From the NCBI GenBank assembly GCA_964546645.1, contig CAZJKM010000035.1, positions 1 through 24,704 of the forward strand: 24,704 nucleotides of DNA. The letters run 5' to 3'. Positions 7,835 to 15,188 of the stretch are shown here, in pieces. Position numbers and translations under genes: made by a program. Under the pieces are notes generated by a model that was given only the letters and a program-made list of their open reading frames with translations, ran no database searches and had not been told where the DNA came from. Each line of letters begins with the position of its first letter. Position 1 is the first letter of the stretch. The stretch comes from A37T11 sp964546645 (GTDB taxonomy: Bacteria; Bacteroidota; Bacteroidia; Sphingobacteriales; Sphingobacteriaceae).

Positions 7835-7899
7835 GAGTGATGAATGATGAGTTAGGAATGTTCTTCAACTCATCATTCCTAACTCATCATTCATCACTC
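7835..7899. repeat. Perfect 26-bp inverted repeat between radC and pheT
   Basis: The arms 7835-7860 and 7874-7899 are exact reverse complements (26 of 26) around a 13-base spacer. The left arm begins gagtgatgaatgatgag, the same word pattern as the repeats at 17061-17097 and, inverted, at 21181-21226. In RNA from radC (minus) the right arm is read first. The hairpin starts one base past the radC stop and is followed by a T-poor stretch (ATAACTAAAAAAACG), so it is not a classic rho-independent terminator, although it may protect the radC 3' end. Confidence 0.85.
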
Positions 7900-7900
7900 C

Positions 7901-8611
7901 CTAAAGCTGCCCTGCATCGGCAAAACTGTGGTAACCCTGGTCGGTAAAGATCACATGATCCAGTACCCGTACATCCAGCATTGCACCGGCCTGCGCTATG
8001 CGGCGGGTCAGCTGGAGGTCTTCATTGCTGGGTTTAGAGCTGCCCGACGGATGATTATGTGTCAGCACGAGTGAAGTAGCGCCGTGCTGGAGGACCAGCT
8101 GGAAGACAATTTTCACATCCACTACTGTACTGCCCATACCACCCCGGCTGACCAGCTGCTTACTGATCACACGGTTAGCATTATTCAGCAGCACGATCCA
8201 AAATTCCTCATGGTTCAGGTCAGCATAAAACTGCTGCATCAGCGCAAACACGTCTTTACTGGAATGGATGATCGGCCGTTCTTCTCCGGAAGTTTCCTTC
8301 CTCCTCCTGCCCAGTTCCAAAGCAGCAACGATGGAAATCGCCTTCGCTTCCCCGATTCCCCTGAACTTACACAGTTCCGGTATAGTCAGCTTTGCCAACC
8401 GGTTCAGGTCATTATCCGATTCCTTCAGCAGGCGCCTGCTGAGCTCAACGGCTGTTTCATTCCGTGATCCGCTGCCGATCAGGATAGCAATCAGTTCGGC
8501 ATCTGACAAGCTTCTCCTGCCCTGCCGGAGTAATTTCTCACGCGGACGATCATCCTCCGCCCACTGTTTGATAGGAATGCTATGATGATATAAAGTCGGT
8601 TTTGATGCCAT
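7901..8611 (-). CDS. radC: RadC family JAB/MPN domain protein
   Basis: A 236-residue protein of the RadC (UPF0758) family. Despite the name, a repair role is not well established; the fold is that of JAMM metalloproteases. IKQWAEDDRPREKLL (14-28) and LSDAELIAILIGSG (35-48) form the conserved N-terminal block, a helix-hairpin-helix lies at about 74-103 (LCKFRGIGEAKA), and the JAMM motif is complete: E in the HEEFW segment (134-138), HNHPSG (185-190) and D198. Length is typical. It starts at ATG 8611, only 8 bases after the FecR-like gene, so the two are probably co-transcribed. The strong inverted repeat at 7835-7899 follows its stop. Confidence 0.93.
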   Translation of the reverse strand: MASKPTLYHHSIPIKQWAEDDRPREKLLRQGRRSLSDAELIAILIGSGSRNETAVELSRRLLKESDNDLNRLAKLTIPELCKFRGIGEAKAISIVAALELGRRRKETSGEERPIIHSSKDVFALMQQFYADLNHEEFWIVLLNNANRVISKQLVSRGGMGSTVVDVKIVFQLVLQHGATSLVLTHNHPSGSSKPSNEDLQLTRRIAQAGAMLDVRVLDHVIFTDQGYHSFADAGQL

Positions 8612-8619
8612 AAGTACGA

Positions 8620-9189
8620 TTATCTGGAGGGCCGCAGGTCCTTAAACTGATCCCACCACCGGACGAGCGATGGGTTGTCCAGCCTTTCTTTTTCCGACAA
8701 GTCGATGCTGTCATTAATCATATATAGGTTGTGGTCACGCAGTGTGTCAGGTTCCGGCCAGGGTGATTCGTAGGATTTCGCAGCTCTCACGCTTCCCCTG
8801 ATTACTTCTATAGACTGCCCTCGATCCGCATCATATCCGCTGATGCGAAATTCAGATGGCTCTGCTACCAAAATATCTATCAGACGTGTACGCAGCTTCA
8901 GCGGCACGTCTTCTTTACTTATATCCAGAAAAACATCCCCATTCACCCAGAGCACCTGTTGCCGGCTGACGGTGGTATCATGAAGCCGGCTGGCCGGATC
9001 AATATATAATACCCTGCTGTTATGAAGTAACGGCTCAACCCGCTCCGGATCAGGAATAACCTCTTCAGGCGGTGTATATACAAATGGCTTTTTCACCGGC
9101 TCCTTCTTATCCGAAGATTCCTTAATGAAATACAGCACAATCAATAACAGCACGATACCACTAAGGATGAAAAGTAATTTTTTAGGCAT
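8620..9189 (-). CDS. Membrane-anchored FecR-like domain protein
   Basis: A 189-residue protein with one N-terminal membrane helix (about 4-22, LLFILSGIVLLLIVLYFI) and a short basic start, so the remainder should face the periplasm. Residues about 85-140 (VLWVNGDVFLDIS, LKLRTRLIDILVAEPSEFRISGY read in order, SIEVIRGSVRA) follow the beta-rich FecR pattern of anti-sigma regulators, in which a secreted domain senses a TonB-dependent receptor. The C-terminal SIDLSEKERLDN and PSLVRWW also resemble FecR-like stand-alone proteins of Bacteroidota. However, it lacks the cytoplasmic anti-sigma part, and no ECF sigma factor or SusC-type receptor is adjacent. It is the first gene of a likely pair with radC. 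Confidence 0.65.
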   Translation of the reverse strand: MPKKLLFILSGIVLLLIVLYFIKESSDKKEPVKKPFVYTPPEEVIPDPERVEPLLHNSRVLYIDPASRLHDTTVSRQQVLWVNGDVFLDISKEDVPLKLRTRLIDILVAEPSEFRISGYDADRGQSIEVIRGSVRAAKSYESPWPEPDTLRDHNLYMINDSIDLSEKERLDNPSLVRWWDQFKDLRPSR

Positions 9190-9316
9190 CTCAATAATTT
9201 ATGTTATGGTGTCGCAAGATAAAAATAATTTCAAAAAGACCCTTACATTTTAGCACTTCCCCGGATCACATAATTTTTTACCAGAATGATATAACTATCC
9301 CGCAGCTCGCCTGTTT

Positions 9317-9324
9317 TACCTTTG
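9317..9324 (+). promoter_or_regulatory. -7 promoter box for the His-rich barrel gene
   Basis: TACCTTTG is an exact match to TAnnTTTG. It predicts a transcript start near 9329-9331, after the first in-frame ATG (9326) and before the second (9356), so it decides the start codon. No TTG -33 element is obvious at the usual spacing. Confidence 0.6.
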
Positions 9325-9355
9325 TATGCAGCAACAAATTAAGATATTTTCTATT

Positions 9356-10747
9356 ATGAACCATATACCAATGGGTACGTTATGGGCTTGTTTATTTTTA
9401 TTCGCAACTTTACTTTTTGCAGAAACAACCCCTGTATATTCACAGGACCATAAACACCACCATCCCGCGGATACCTTCAGGAAACAGGAACAAAAGCAAC
9501 CTGAGCACAACCATACACAGAAACACACCAAGGATGACGTGGCCATGTCCCATGCCTTTTCCCTTCGTCTTCCGATGACCAGAAACGGCTCCGGCACAGG
9601 CTGGCTCCCGGATAACTCTCCGATGTACGGCTACATGTTGCATACCGAAAAATGGATGTACATGTTTCACGGGAACCTGTTTGTGCGATATAATAATCAG
9701 GACATAGACGAACAGGGGACACGCGGGGCCGCGATGGTGGATGCACCGAACTGGGTGATGGCCATGGGACAACGTGCTGTGGGCAGGCGTGGATTATTCC
9801 GCTTCAGCACCATGCTTTCCCTGGATCCCCTTACCATCGGAGGTGGTGGTTACCCTTTATTGTATCAGTCGGGTGAAACCTGGCAGGGACAGCCGCTGGT
9901 TGACCGGCAGCACCCGCATGATCTGTTTTCTGAGCTTTCAGTAGCCTACACACATCAGTTCAGCAATCATACCGACGCATTTGTCTACCTGGCCTATCCG
10001 GGAGAGCCTGCCCTCGGGCCGGTTGCATTTATGCACCGTGTGTCAAGCCTTTATAATCCGGACGCACCGCTCGGTCACCACTGGCAGGATGCAACGCACA
10101 TAACTTTCGGCGTAGCCACACTGGGCGTCCGGCACAGGCAGGTCAAACTGGAAGGCTCGGTATTTACCGGCCGTGAACCCAATGAAGAACGGTACGGCTT
10201 TGACAGACCCCGCTTTGACTCGTATGCGGTCCGGTTTTCATACAGCCCGTCACCAGCGTGGGCGCTGCAGGCGTCGCAGGCGTGGGTACAGGATGTGCAT
10301 GAATCGGGGCCGCGCGAAGACGTCCGGAAAACAACCGCGTCTGCCATTCATTCCGTTCGTCCGGGCAAGCCCGGCCATACTCTGAACTCGGCATTCGTGT
10401 GGGGATACAACAAGGCTGACGGCCACCGCGGTGCCCACTCGTTCCTTGCAGAAACAGCCTGGGGCATGCAGCGGACCACGTTGTACGGGAAATACGAGTG
10501 GGTACAGAAATCGACGGAGGACCTGCTGCTGGAAGATACCTTCAGGCACGATGAACTATTCGGTGTGCAGGCGCTTACCGCAGGTCTTCAGCACCGCCTG
10601 GCACAGGTATTCAAAACGCATCTCGCGGTTGGCTCGCAGGCAAGCTGGTATCCGTCAACCGGGCAGCTTCGCAGTATCTACGGTGCAAACCCGATGGCCC
10701 TACAGGTATACCTGCGCCTTTATCCGGCATTGATGAGCGGGCAATAA
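9356..10747 (+). CDS. Putative outer-membrane beta-barrel with His-rich N-terminus
   Basis: A 463-residue exported protein of unknown function. I chose ATG 9356 rather than 9326 because the -7 box at 9317-9324 places the transcript start between them and because MNHIPMGTLWACLFLFATLLF then makes a normal signal peptide cleaved near residue 30. The first mature stretch (about 31-60) is rich in His (DHKHHHPAD, PEHNHTQKHTK), as in metal-handling proteins. The rest is full of short amphipathic strands with aromatic residues, ending in QVYLRLYPALMSGQ, suggesting a beta-barrel. LPMTRNGSGTGWLPD and VDRQHPHDLFSELS look like family signatures that I associate loosely with proteins near copper-efflux genes; no such genes are seen here. 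It converges on the ThuA/dehydrogenase gene, with only 9 bases between the stops. Confidence 0.65.
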   Translation: MNHIPMGTLWACLFLFATLLFAETTPVYSQDHKHHHPADTFRKQEQKQPEHNHTQKHTKDDVAMSHAFSLRLPMTRNGSGTGWLPDNSPMYGYMLHTEKWMYMFHGNLFVRYNNQDIDEQGTRGAAMVDAPNWVMAMGQRAVGRRGLFRFSTMLSLDPLTIGGGGYPLLYQSGETWQGQPLVDRQHPHDLFSELSVAYTHQFSNHTDAFVYLAYPGEPALGPVAFMHRVSSLYNPDAPLGHHWQDATHITFGVATLGVRHRQVKLEGSVFTGREPNEERYGFDRPRFDSYAVRFSYSPSPAWALQASQAWVQDVHESGPREDVRKTTASAIHSVRPGKPGHTLNSAFVWGYNKADGHRGAHSFLAETAWGMQRTTLYGKYEWVQKSTEDLLLEDTFRHDELFGVQALTAGLQHRLAQVFKTHLAVGSQASWYPSTGQLRSIYGANPMALQVYLRLYPALMSGQ

Positions 10748-10756
10748 CGCACGTTC

Positions 10757-13700
10757 CTACTCTTCCTTCAGTTTCAGGTAAATCGTGGCAGAACCAGACA
10801 ACGGCCGCACGCCCGGTCCGCCGACGTTCGTGTAGTTCGCTGTTATACGCAATACGGTTTGCCCGTCCGTTTTGACAGCCTGCGGCGCACGGACAGCGCC
10901 CCTGGCCGGAAGCGACTTCCGGTCGGTAGTATGCTCCTCTGCCAATGAGAAAATCCACTGCACGATTTGCCTTGCTTCGGCCTCCTTCATCGTCGAGTGT
11001 GCCGGCATGGCTACTTCGCCCCACACGCCGTTGCTGCCTTTAATGATTTTTTCGGTCAGATAATTCGAGGCACCGTCCTTACCCTGGTATCGCTTACTCA
11101 CCTGCCGGTAAGACGGCCCTACACTGACTTCGTTTTCCTTATGACACGACTGGCAGTCGGACGAAAGCATGATGTTTCTGCCCATAATCGCTTCAGATAC
11201 CTGCTGGTGTCCCATCGACGCTCCTGCCATATCCGTTCCCTTTACGTAATCCACAGACACGAACAGGTTGGCTTCATCTGCGGCATTGCCATGATCATTT
11301 ACCTGTACTTCATACTGGACCAGTTGTCCCGGACGATAAAAACCGGACGTATCCGATAATACGATTTCCACACCAGGCGCTTCATTGCCGGCATAAACCG
11401 TTACCGGATTGCTCTCCGCACTTCCCATCTTCGGATCTTCCACCACCACAGAAATGGGGTAATCTCCTTCCCTGTCCAGCGTATACGTCAGTTCCGGCAC
11501 ATCGGTTTGTTTGGTAAACGTACCGATCTTCCATGTGTATGTCAGTTTTTCATTTTCATAATCCGTGGCTTCCACCTGTGCATGCACCGTAAATGGCAGG
11601 CGGCCATTTTGTTTGTCTACGGTGATCTCTCCCACCTGCGGCGGCAGGTTGCCACTGATGTAATCAATGCGGACAATTCCGGCATCCGGATTTTTGGAGA
11701 ACCAGCCCTTGCCGTACTCCAGTATGTATAAACGGCCATCCGGTCCTACTTCCATATCAATAGGCGAAGCAAACTTTTCACCGTCCATAAACGGTTCCAT
11801 CTTATCAAAGTCGCCGTTGGGAAGCATCGTCACCGCCTTCACCCAGCCCCTGATCCAGTCGTAGATCATCAGTTTACCGTTGTAGTAATCCGGGTAGCGG
11901 GTTTCCCTGGGAAACAGGCTGGTATAGTATACCGGTCCGGCCATCGCATTGCGGCCGCCGGTACCCACCTGCGGGAAGTCTTTTGAGGCCCCGTACGGAT
12001 ACCAGATAAACGCCGGCTGCGCCGGAGGGAGCACCGTCAGTCCGGTATTGTTCGGCGAGTTGTTAACCGGCGCAGCAGGGTCGAACGGCTCACCGTGCTG
12101 CCCGGTATGGTAATCGTAGGCACGGTAGGGATAATTATTGCCCACAAAGAACGGCCAGCCGAAATACCCGGCTTTACGGGCCTGGTTCACCTCATCATAC
12201 CCCTGCGGGCCACGGGTGGCCAGACTATCTGCACGGGCATCAGGACCCACCTCCCCCCAGTAGAGGAAACCGGTTTTCTGATCAAGCGTTATCCGGTACG
12301 GGTTCCGGTTTCCCATTACATAGATCTCCGGCCGCGTTTGCTCCTCATCCGGTGCAAACAGGTTCCCTTTCGGTATTTCGTACGAACCGTCCTTCAGCAC
12401 ACGGATGCGGAGAATCTTGCCACGCAGGTCGTTCGTATTGCCGGAGCTCCGGCGGGCATCGTACTGCTCAAACCCTTTCCGGTTATCCAGCGGCGCAAAG
12501 CCGCTGTTGATAAACGATACCTCCGGCTGATTGAACGGGGTGGAATTATCCCCGGTTGACAGGTACAGGAGTCCGTCCTTTCCGAAGGCAATGGAGCCGC
12601 CTGTATGACAGCAGATACTGCGTTGTGAATAAAACTGCAGGATGATCTGTTCCGAGGCCTGATCCAGCGAATCGCCATCGAACACAAACCGGGACAGTCT
12701 GTTCACCGATGTGTCAGCCGGACTGTAAAAGGTATATACGTATTTATTTTCTTTAAAACCAGGGTCCAGGGCCAGGCCCATAAATCCTTCTTCTGCGTTC
12801 ACCTTCGGGATACCTGTGTTGTGATACACATCGAGGAAGCCCACCTGCTTCAGCGACCGGTCGTCCTGCTTCAATAACATCAGCTCACCGCGCCGCTGCG
12901 CGATCAGGATATCCAGGTTCGGCAGGATGGCCATTTCAGTGGGTTCAAACAGTTCACCCTGGTGCAGCTGCGTTTTCACAAAGCGCTGCCGTTCGGGTAC
13001 CGGTTTACTTTTGGCACGACGGTAATTCAGTTCCAGGTTCTTTCCGATGGCATATTGTATTCCACCAAGGATATGCCTCAGATGCAACGAATCGCTGAAG
13101 GCTTCTGCCGAATGCCCCAGACCGGTGTAAAACGACCGGCCACCGTCATATTCGTGATACCAGGCCATGGGATGGTGTTCGCCGTTTTCCCCTCCCTCAT
13201 AGCTGCTCTCATCCACCGTGATCAGCACCTTGATGTCGTCAGACAGCTTTTTAAAATTATACAGCTCATCGTTATAGAAGAACTCCCCGGGCAGTCCCTG
13301 TGTAGCCGGGTGATTGCCGTCCGTTACTACGAAACGGGCCTTCTGCGGTTTTGGGTGGTTTTTGAAGTAGCCACCTACCAACCGCCCGTACCAGCCCCAG
13401 TCATACTCCGTATCTGAAGCGGCATGTATACCTACAAACCCGCCTCCGGACTGTATATAACGTTCAAGAGCAACTTCCTGGTAATGATTCAGTACATCGC
13501 CGGTGGTACTCAGAAAAACGACTGCCGAATAATTCCGTAATGTATCTTCATGGAACAAGTCACTATTGGTCGTGGTATCCACCTCAAAACCATGCTCGGC
13601 ACCCAAACGGATCAGGGCCTCGTTACCGGCAGGGATGGATGGATGATAAAACCCGGCTGTTTTACTGAAAACAATGATACGGGGCTTTCCGGAACGTTTA

Positions 13701-13777
13701 TTACCACAAGATAAAATAAGCATAACCGCCACCAGCAAAAAAACAATGCGTTTAAAAGAAAGTACAGTATTAATCAT
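10757..13777 (-). CDS. Lipoprotein fusing ThuA, PQQ-type sugar dehydrogenase, PKD and cytochrome c domains
   Basis: A 1006-residue exported lipoprotein: helix FKRIVFLLVAVMLILS followed by C24-G-N is a lipobox. Domains in order: ThuA-like, glutamine-amidotransferase fold (about 33-245, with SGGGFVGIHAASD and GGRSFYTGLGHS); glucose/sorbosone dehydrogenase-type beta-propeller (about 275-705, with MGLALDPGF, GNRNPYRI and PDGRLYILEYG); PKD (about 713-797); and a c-type cytochrome with CQSCH at 875-879 and a likely Met ligand in AMPAHSTM near 924; then a C-terminal beta segment. The propeller probably oxidises a sugar and passes electrons to the haem; ThuA domains are linked to sugar oxidation or isomerisation. 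This fusion is known in Bacteroidota. I preferred ATG 13777 over the TTG at 13792. A -7 box lies at 13811-13818. Confidence 0.88.
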   Translation of the reverse strand: MINTVLSFKRIVFLLVAVMLILSCGNKRSGKPRIIVFSKTAGFYHPSIPAGNEALIRLGAEHGFEVDTTTNSDLFHEDTLRNYSAVVFLSTTGDVLNHYQEVALERYIQSGGGFVGIHAASDTEYDWGWYGRLVGGYFKNHPKPQKARFVVTDGNHPATQGLPGEFFYNDELYNFKKLSDDIKVLITVDESSYEGGENGEHHPMAWYHEYDGGRSFYTGLGHSAEAFSDSLHLRHILGGIQYAIGKNLELNYRRAKSKPVPERQRFVKTQLHQGELFEPTEMAILPNLDILIAQRRGELMLLKQDDRSLKQVGFLDVYHNTGIPKVNAEEGFMGLALDPGFKENKYVYTFYSPADTSVNRLSRFVFDGDSLDQASEQIILQFYSQRSICCHTGGSIAFGKDGLLYLSTGDNSTPFNQPEVSFINSGFAPLDNRKGFEQYDARRSSGNTNDLRGKILRIRVLKDGSYEIPKGNLFAPDEEQTRPEIYVMGNRNPYRITLDQKTGFLYWGEVGPDARADSLATRGPQGYDEVNQARKAGYFGWPFFVGNNYPYRAYDYHTGQHGEPFDPAAPVNNSPNNTGLTVLPPAQPAFIWYPYGASKDFPQVGTGGRNAMAGPVYYTSLFPRETRYPDYYNGKLMIYDWIRGWVKAVTMLPNGDFDKMEPFMDGEKFASPIDMEVGPDGRLYILEYGKGWFSKNPDAGIVRIDYISGNLPPQVGEITVDKQNGRLPFTVHAQVEATDYENEKLTYTWKIGTFTKQTDVPELTYTLDREGDYPISVVVEDPKMGSAESNPVTVYAGNEAPGVEIVLSDTSGFYRPGQLVQYEVQVNDHGNAADEANLFVSVDYVKGTDMAGASMGHQQVSEAIMGRNIMLSSDCQSCHKENEVSVGPSYRQVSKRYQGKDGASNYLTEKIIKGSNGVWGEVAMPAHSTMKEAEARQIVQWIFSLAEEHTTDRKSLPARGAVRAPQAVKTDGQTVLRITANYTNVGGPGVRPLSGSATIYLKLKEE

Positions 13778-13810
13778 TACATCTATTATCAATTATTGTC
13801 CAGGGGTCTT

Positions 13811-13818
13811 CAAAAATA
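13811..13818 (-). promoter_or_regulatory. -7 promoter box for the ThuA/dehydrogenase gene
   Basis: The minus strand reads TATTTTTG, an exact TAnnTTTG match, predicting a start near 13805 and a leader of about 28 bases before ATG 13777. No TTG -33 element is clear at the expected distance. It faces away from the trp promoter at 13943-13973. Confidence 0.5.
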
Positions 13819-13852
13819 ATCCTGCTAATGTCGTATATTTATTGAAAAAACA

Positions 13853-13885
13853 GCGTCTGTTCCGGAAAAATTCCGGAACAGACGC
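13853..13885. other. Perfect 15-bp-stem hairpin between divergent promoters
   Basis: The arms 13853-13867 (GCGTCTGTTCCGGAA) and 13871-13885 are exact reverse complements with a 3-base A spacer. On the minus strand the stem is followed at once by TGTTTTTT, a good intrinsic terminator; on plus it is followed by TTCCTGTTTT, where CTGTTTT can also pair with the AAAACAG before the stem. It lies upstream of both neighbouring promoters, so it does not end either known transcript. It may be a terminator of an unseen transcript, a boundary, or a protein-binding operator. Confidence 0.8.
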
Positions 13886-13942
13886 TTCCTGTTTTATAAT
13901 ACCCACTGATTTAGCGAATGTAAAAATAAAACCGGTGCCCTA

Positions 13943-13973
13943 TTGTATCTTTAAAACCAATTGTCCATATTTG
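13943..13973 (+). promoter_or_regulatory. Promoter of the trp operon
   Basis: TTG at 13943-13945 and CATATTTG at 13966-13973 are separated by 20 bases, fitting the Bacteroidota -33/-7 arrangement (TTG, 19-23 bases, TAnnTTTG) with one mismatch. The predicted start near 13979 leaves about 9 bases before the leader-peptide ATG. Confidence 0.6.
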
Positions 13974-13987
13974 TGCCGTCACAAAAT

Positions 13988-14059
13988 ATGTACAGGAAAA
14001 AAATTTATACAACAGGTTGGTGGTGGCACCATGCGAACATGGCCGGCATGACTTTGTAG
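13988..14059 (+). CDS. trpL: trp operon leader peptide
   Basis: A 23-codon open frame (ATG 13988, TAG 14057-14059) just after the predicted transcript start. It begins MYRKKIYTTG and then has three consecutive Trp codons (TGG at 14018-14026) followed by two His codons. Trp is rare, so three in a row upstream of a trp gene and 24 bases before an intrinsic terminator is the signature of ribosome-mediated attenuation: stalling at the Trp codons when charged tRNA-Trp is scarce should prevent terminator formation. A 5-bp stem with a CGAA loop (CCATG/CATGG) lies within the second half of the frame. It is too short for normal gene finders. The antiterminator pairing is not obvious by eye; CGGCA 14044-14048 with TGCCG 14091-14095 is one weak candidate. 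Confidence 0.85.
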   Translation: MYRKKIYTTGWWWHHANMAGMTL

Positions 14060-14083
14060 TAATTGATATAAACAAAAAACTTG

Positions 14084-14113
14084 AAAGGCCTGCCGTTAAC
14101 GCAGGCCTTTTTT
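14084..14113 (+). terminator. Attenuator terminator in the trp leader
   Basis: AAAGGCCTGC (14084-14093) pairs perfectly with GCAGGCCTTT (14101-14110) around a 7-base loop, and the T-run covers 14108-14113. It lies 11 bases before the trpD ATG and 24 bases after the leader-peptide stop. No gene on the plus strand ends here other than the leader peptide, so its role is premature termination before trpD. Confidence 0.9.
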
Positions 14114-14124
14114 ATTAATCGCAT

Positions 14125-15111
14125 ATGAAGAAAATTTTAACCCATTTATTTGAGTATAAAACGTTTACAAAAAACGAAGCGTACGAAATATTAACGAACA
14201 TTGCGTCAGGCAAGTACAATAATTCGCAAATGGCCGCTTTTATGACCGCTTATGCCATGCGTGGTATCCGTGTAGAGGAATTGGAAGGCTTCAGGGATGC
14301 GATGTATGACCTGTGCCTGAAAATAGATTTTTCCGGCTACCGCCTGATTGACCTCTGTGGAACCGGGGGCGATGGCAAGAACACTTTCAATATTTCGACA
14401 CTGGCCTCTTTTGTAGTGGCCGGCGCAGGCTATCAGGTAGCAAAACACGGCAATTACGGCGTTTCTTCGGGCTGTGGCTCTTCCAACGTGATGGAATACC
14501 TGGGTTATCGTTTCAGCAACGATGCCGGCGAAGTGAAACGAGCCCTGGATGAAGCAGGAATCTGTTTTCTTCACGCACCACTGTTCCACCCGGCTATGAA
14601 AACAGTAGCTCCCATCCGCCGTGAACTGGGCGTAAAAACATTTTTCAATATGCTGGGGCCGCTGGTAAATCCGGCTAATCCGCAGTACCAGTCGGTAGGA
14701 GTTTTCAGCCTGGAACTGGCCCGGCTATATGGCTACCTATATCAGAAGACAGCCAAACAATATACCATTCTCCATGCGGTGGACGGCTATGACGAAATAT
14801 CGCTGACCGGTGATTTCAAAGCCATCAGCAATACAGGCGAACATTACTTTACATTAAGCCAATTGGGCTTTGAACCGGTTAACCCGTCAGATATTACCGG
14901 CGGGGATACCGTAGAAGAAGCCGCAGGAATATTTACTAATATAATGGACGGCAACGGCACAACAGTACAAAACAAAGTTGTATTGGCCAATGCAGCGGTT
15001 GCAATCAGAACCATTCACCCTGAAAAAACATTTGCCGACTGTTATGATGAAGCTGAAGCTTCGTTGCTGGGGCTGAAAGCAAAGGAGCGGTTTAAGAAGC
15101 TGGTGGGTTAG
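14125..15111 (+). CDS. trpD: Anthranilate phosphoribosyltransferase
   Basis: A 328-residue cytoplasmic enzyme that joins anthranilate to phosphoribosyl pyrophosphate, the second step of tryptophan synthesis from chorismate. The PRPP-binding glycine loop CGTGGDGKNTFNIST (78-92), KHGNYGVSSGCGSSN (107-121) and the metal-binding DE in GYDEISLTG near residue 217 are all present. There is no fused TrpG amidotransferase domain. Length fits the family (about 330-345). It is the first structural gene after the leader peptide and attenuator, and starts at ATG 14125. trpE, trpG and trpC, which often accompany it in Bacteroidota, are not present. Confidence 0.97.
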   Translation: MKKILTHLFEYKTFTKNEAYEILTNIASGKYNNSQMAAFMTAYAMRGIRVEELEGFRDAMYDLCLKIDFSGYRLIDLCGTGGDGKNTFNISTLASFVVAGAGYQVAKHGNYGVSSGCGSSNVMEYLGYRFSNDAGEVKRALDEAGICFLHAPLFHPAMKTVAPIRRELGVKTFFNMLGPLVNPANPQYQSVGVFSLELARLYGYLYQKTAKQYTILHAVDGYDEISLTGDFKAISNTGEHYFTLSQLGFEPVNPSDITGGDTVEEAAGIFTNIMDGNGTTVQNKVVLANAAVAIRTIHPEKTFADCYDEAEASLLGLKAKERFKKLVG

Positions 15112-15188
15112 TTTATTAGTGGATTGGTTTATTGGTGGGTTAGTGGATTAGTCATTGGATGATTTGATTGGCTATTGACGATAATGAT
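15112..15188 (+). repeat. G/T-rich low-complexity spacer between trpD and trpF
   Basis: A 77-base spacer built from G, T and A with almost no C. The word ttagtggatt occurs at 15116-15125 and again at 15140-15149 (24-base period), and attgg-type words recur throughout. No hairpin or promoter stands out. It looks like degenerate simple-repeat filler. Confidence 0.65.

Noticed and set aside
9326..9355. Upstream ATG for the His-rich barrel gene
   Set aside because: It precedes the transcript start predicted from TACCTTTG at 9317-9324 and would place ten extra polar residues before an otherwise ordinary signal peptide.
13674..14051. 125-codon plus-strand frame spanning the divergent intergenic region and ending MRTWPA
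   Set aside because: It begins inside the ThuA/dehydrogenase gene on the other strand and runs through promoters and the hairpin. A six-codon frame from 14031 has one Trp codon, but the frame from 13988 with three consecutive Trp codons is the convincing leader.
13979..14124. T-box or tryptophan-sensing riboswitch upstream of trpD
   Set aside because: The leader is only about 145 bases and lacks a T-box bulge sequence or long specifier stem; a leader peptide plus terminator explains it more simply.
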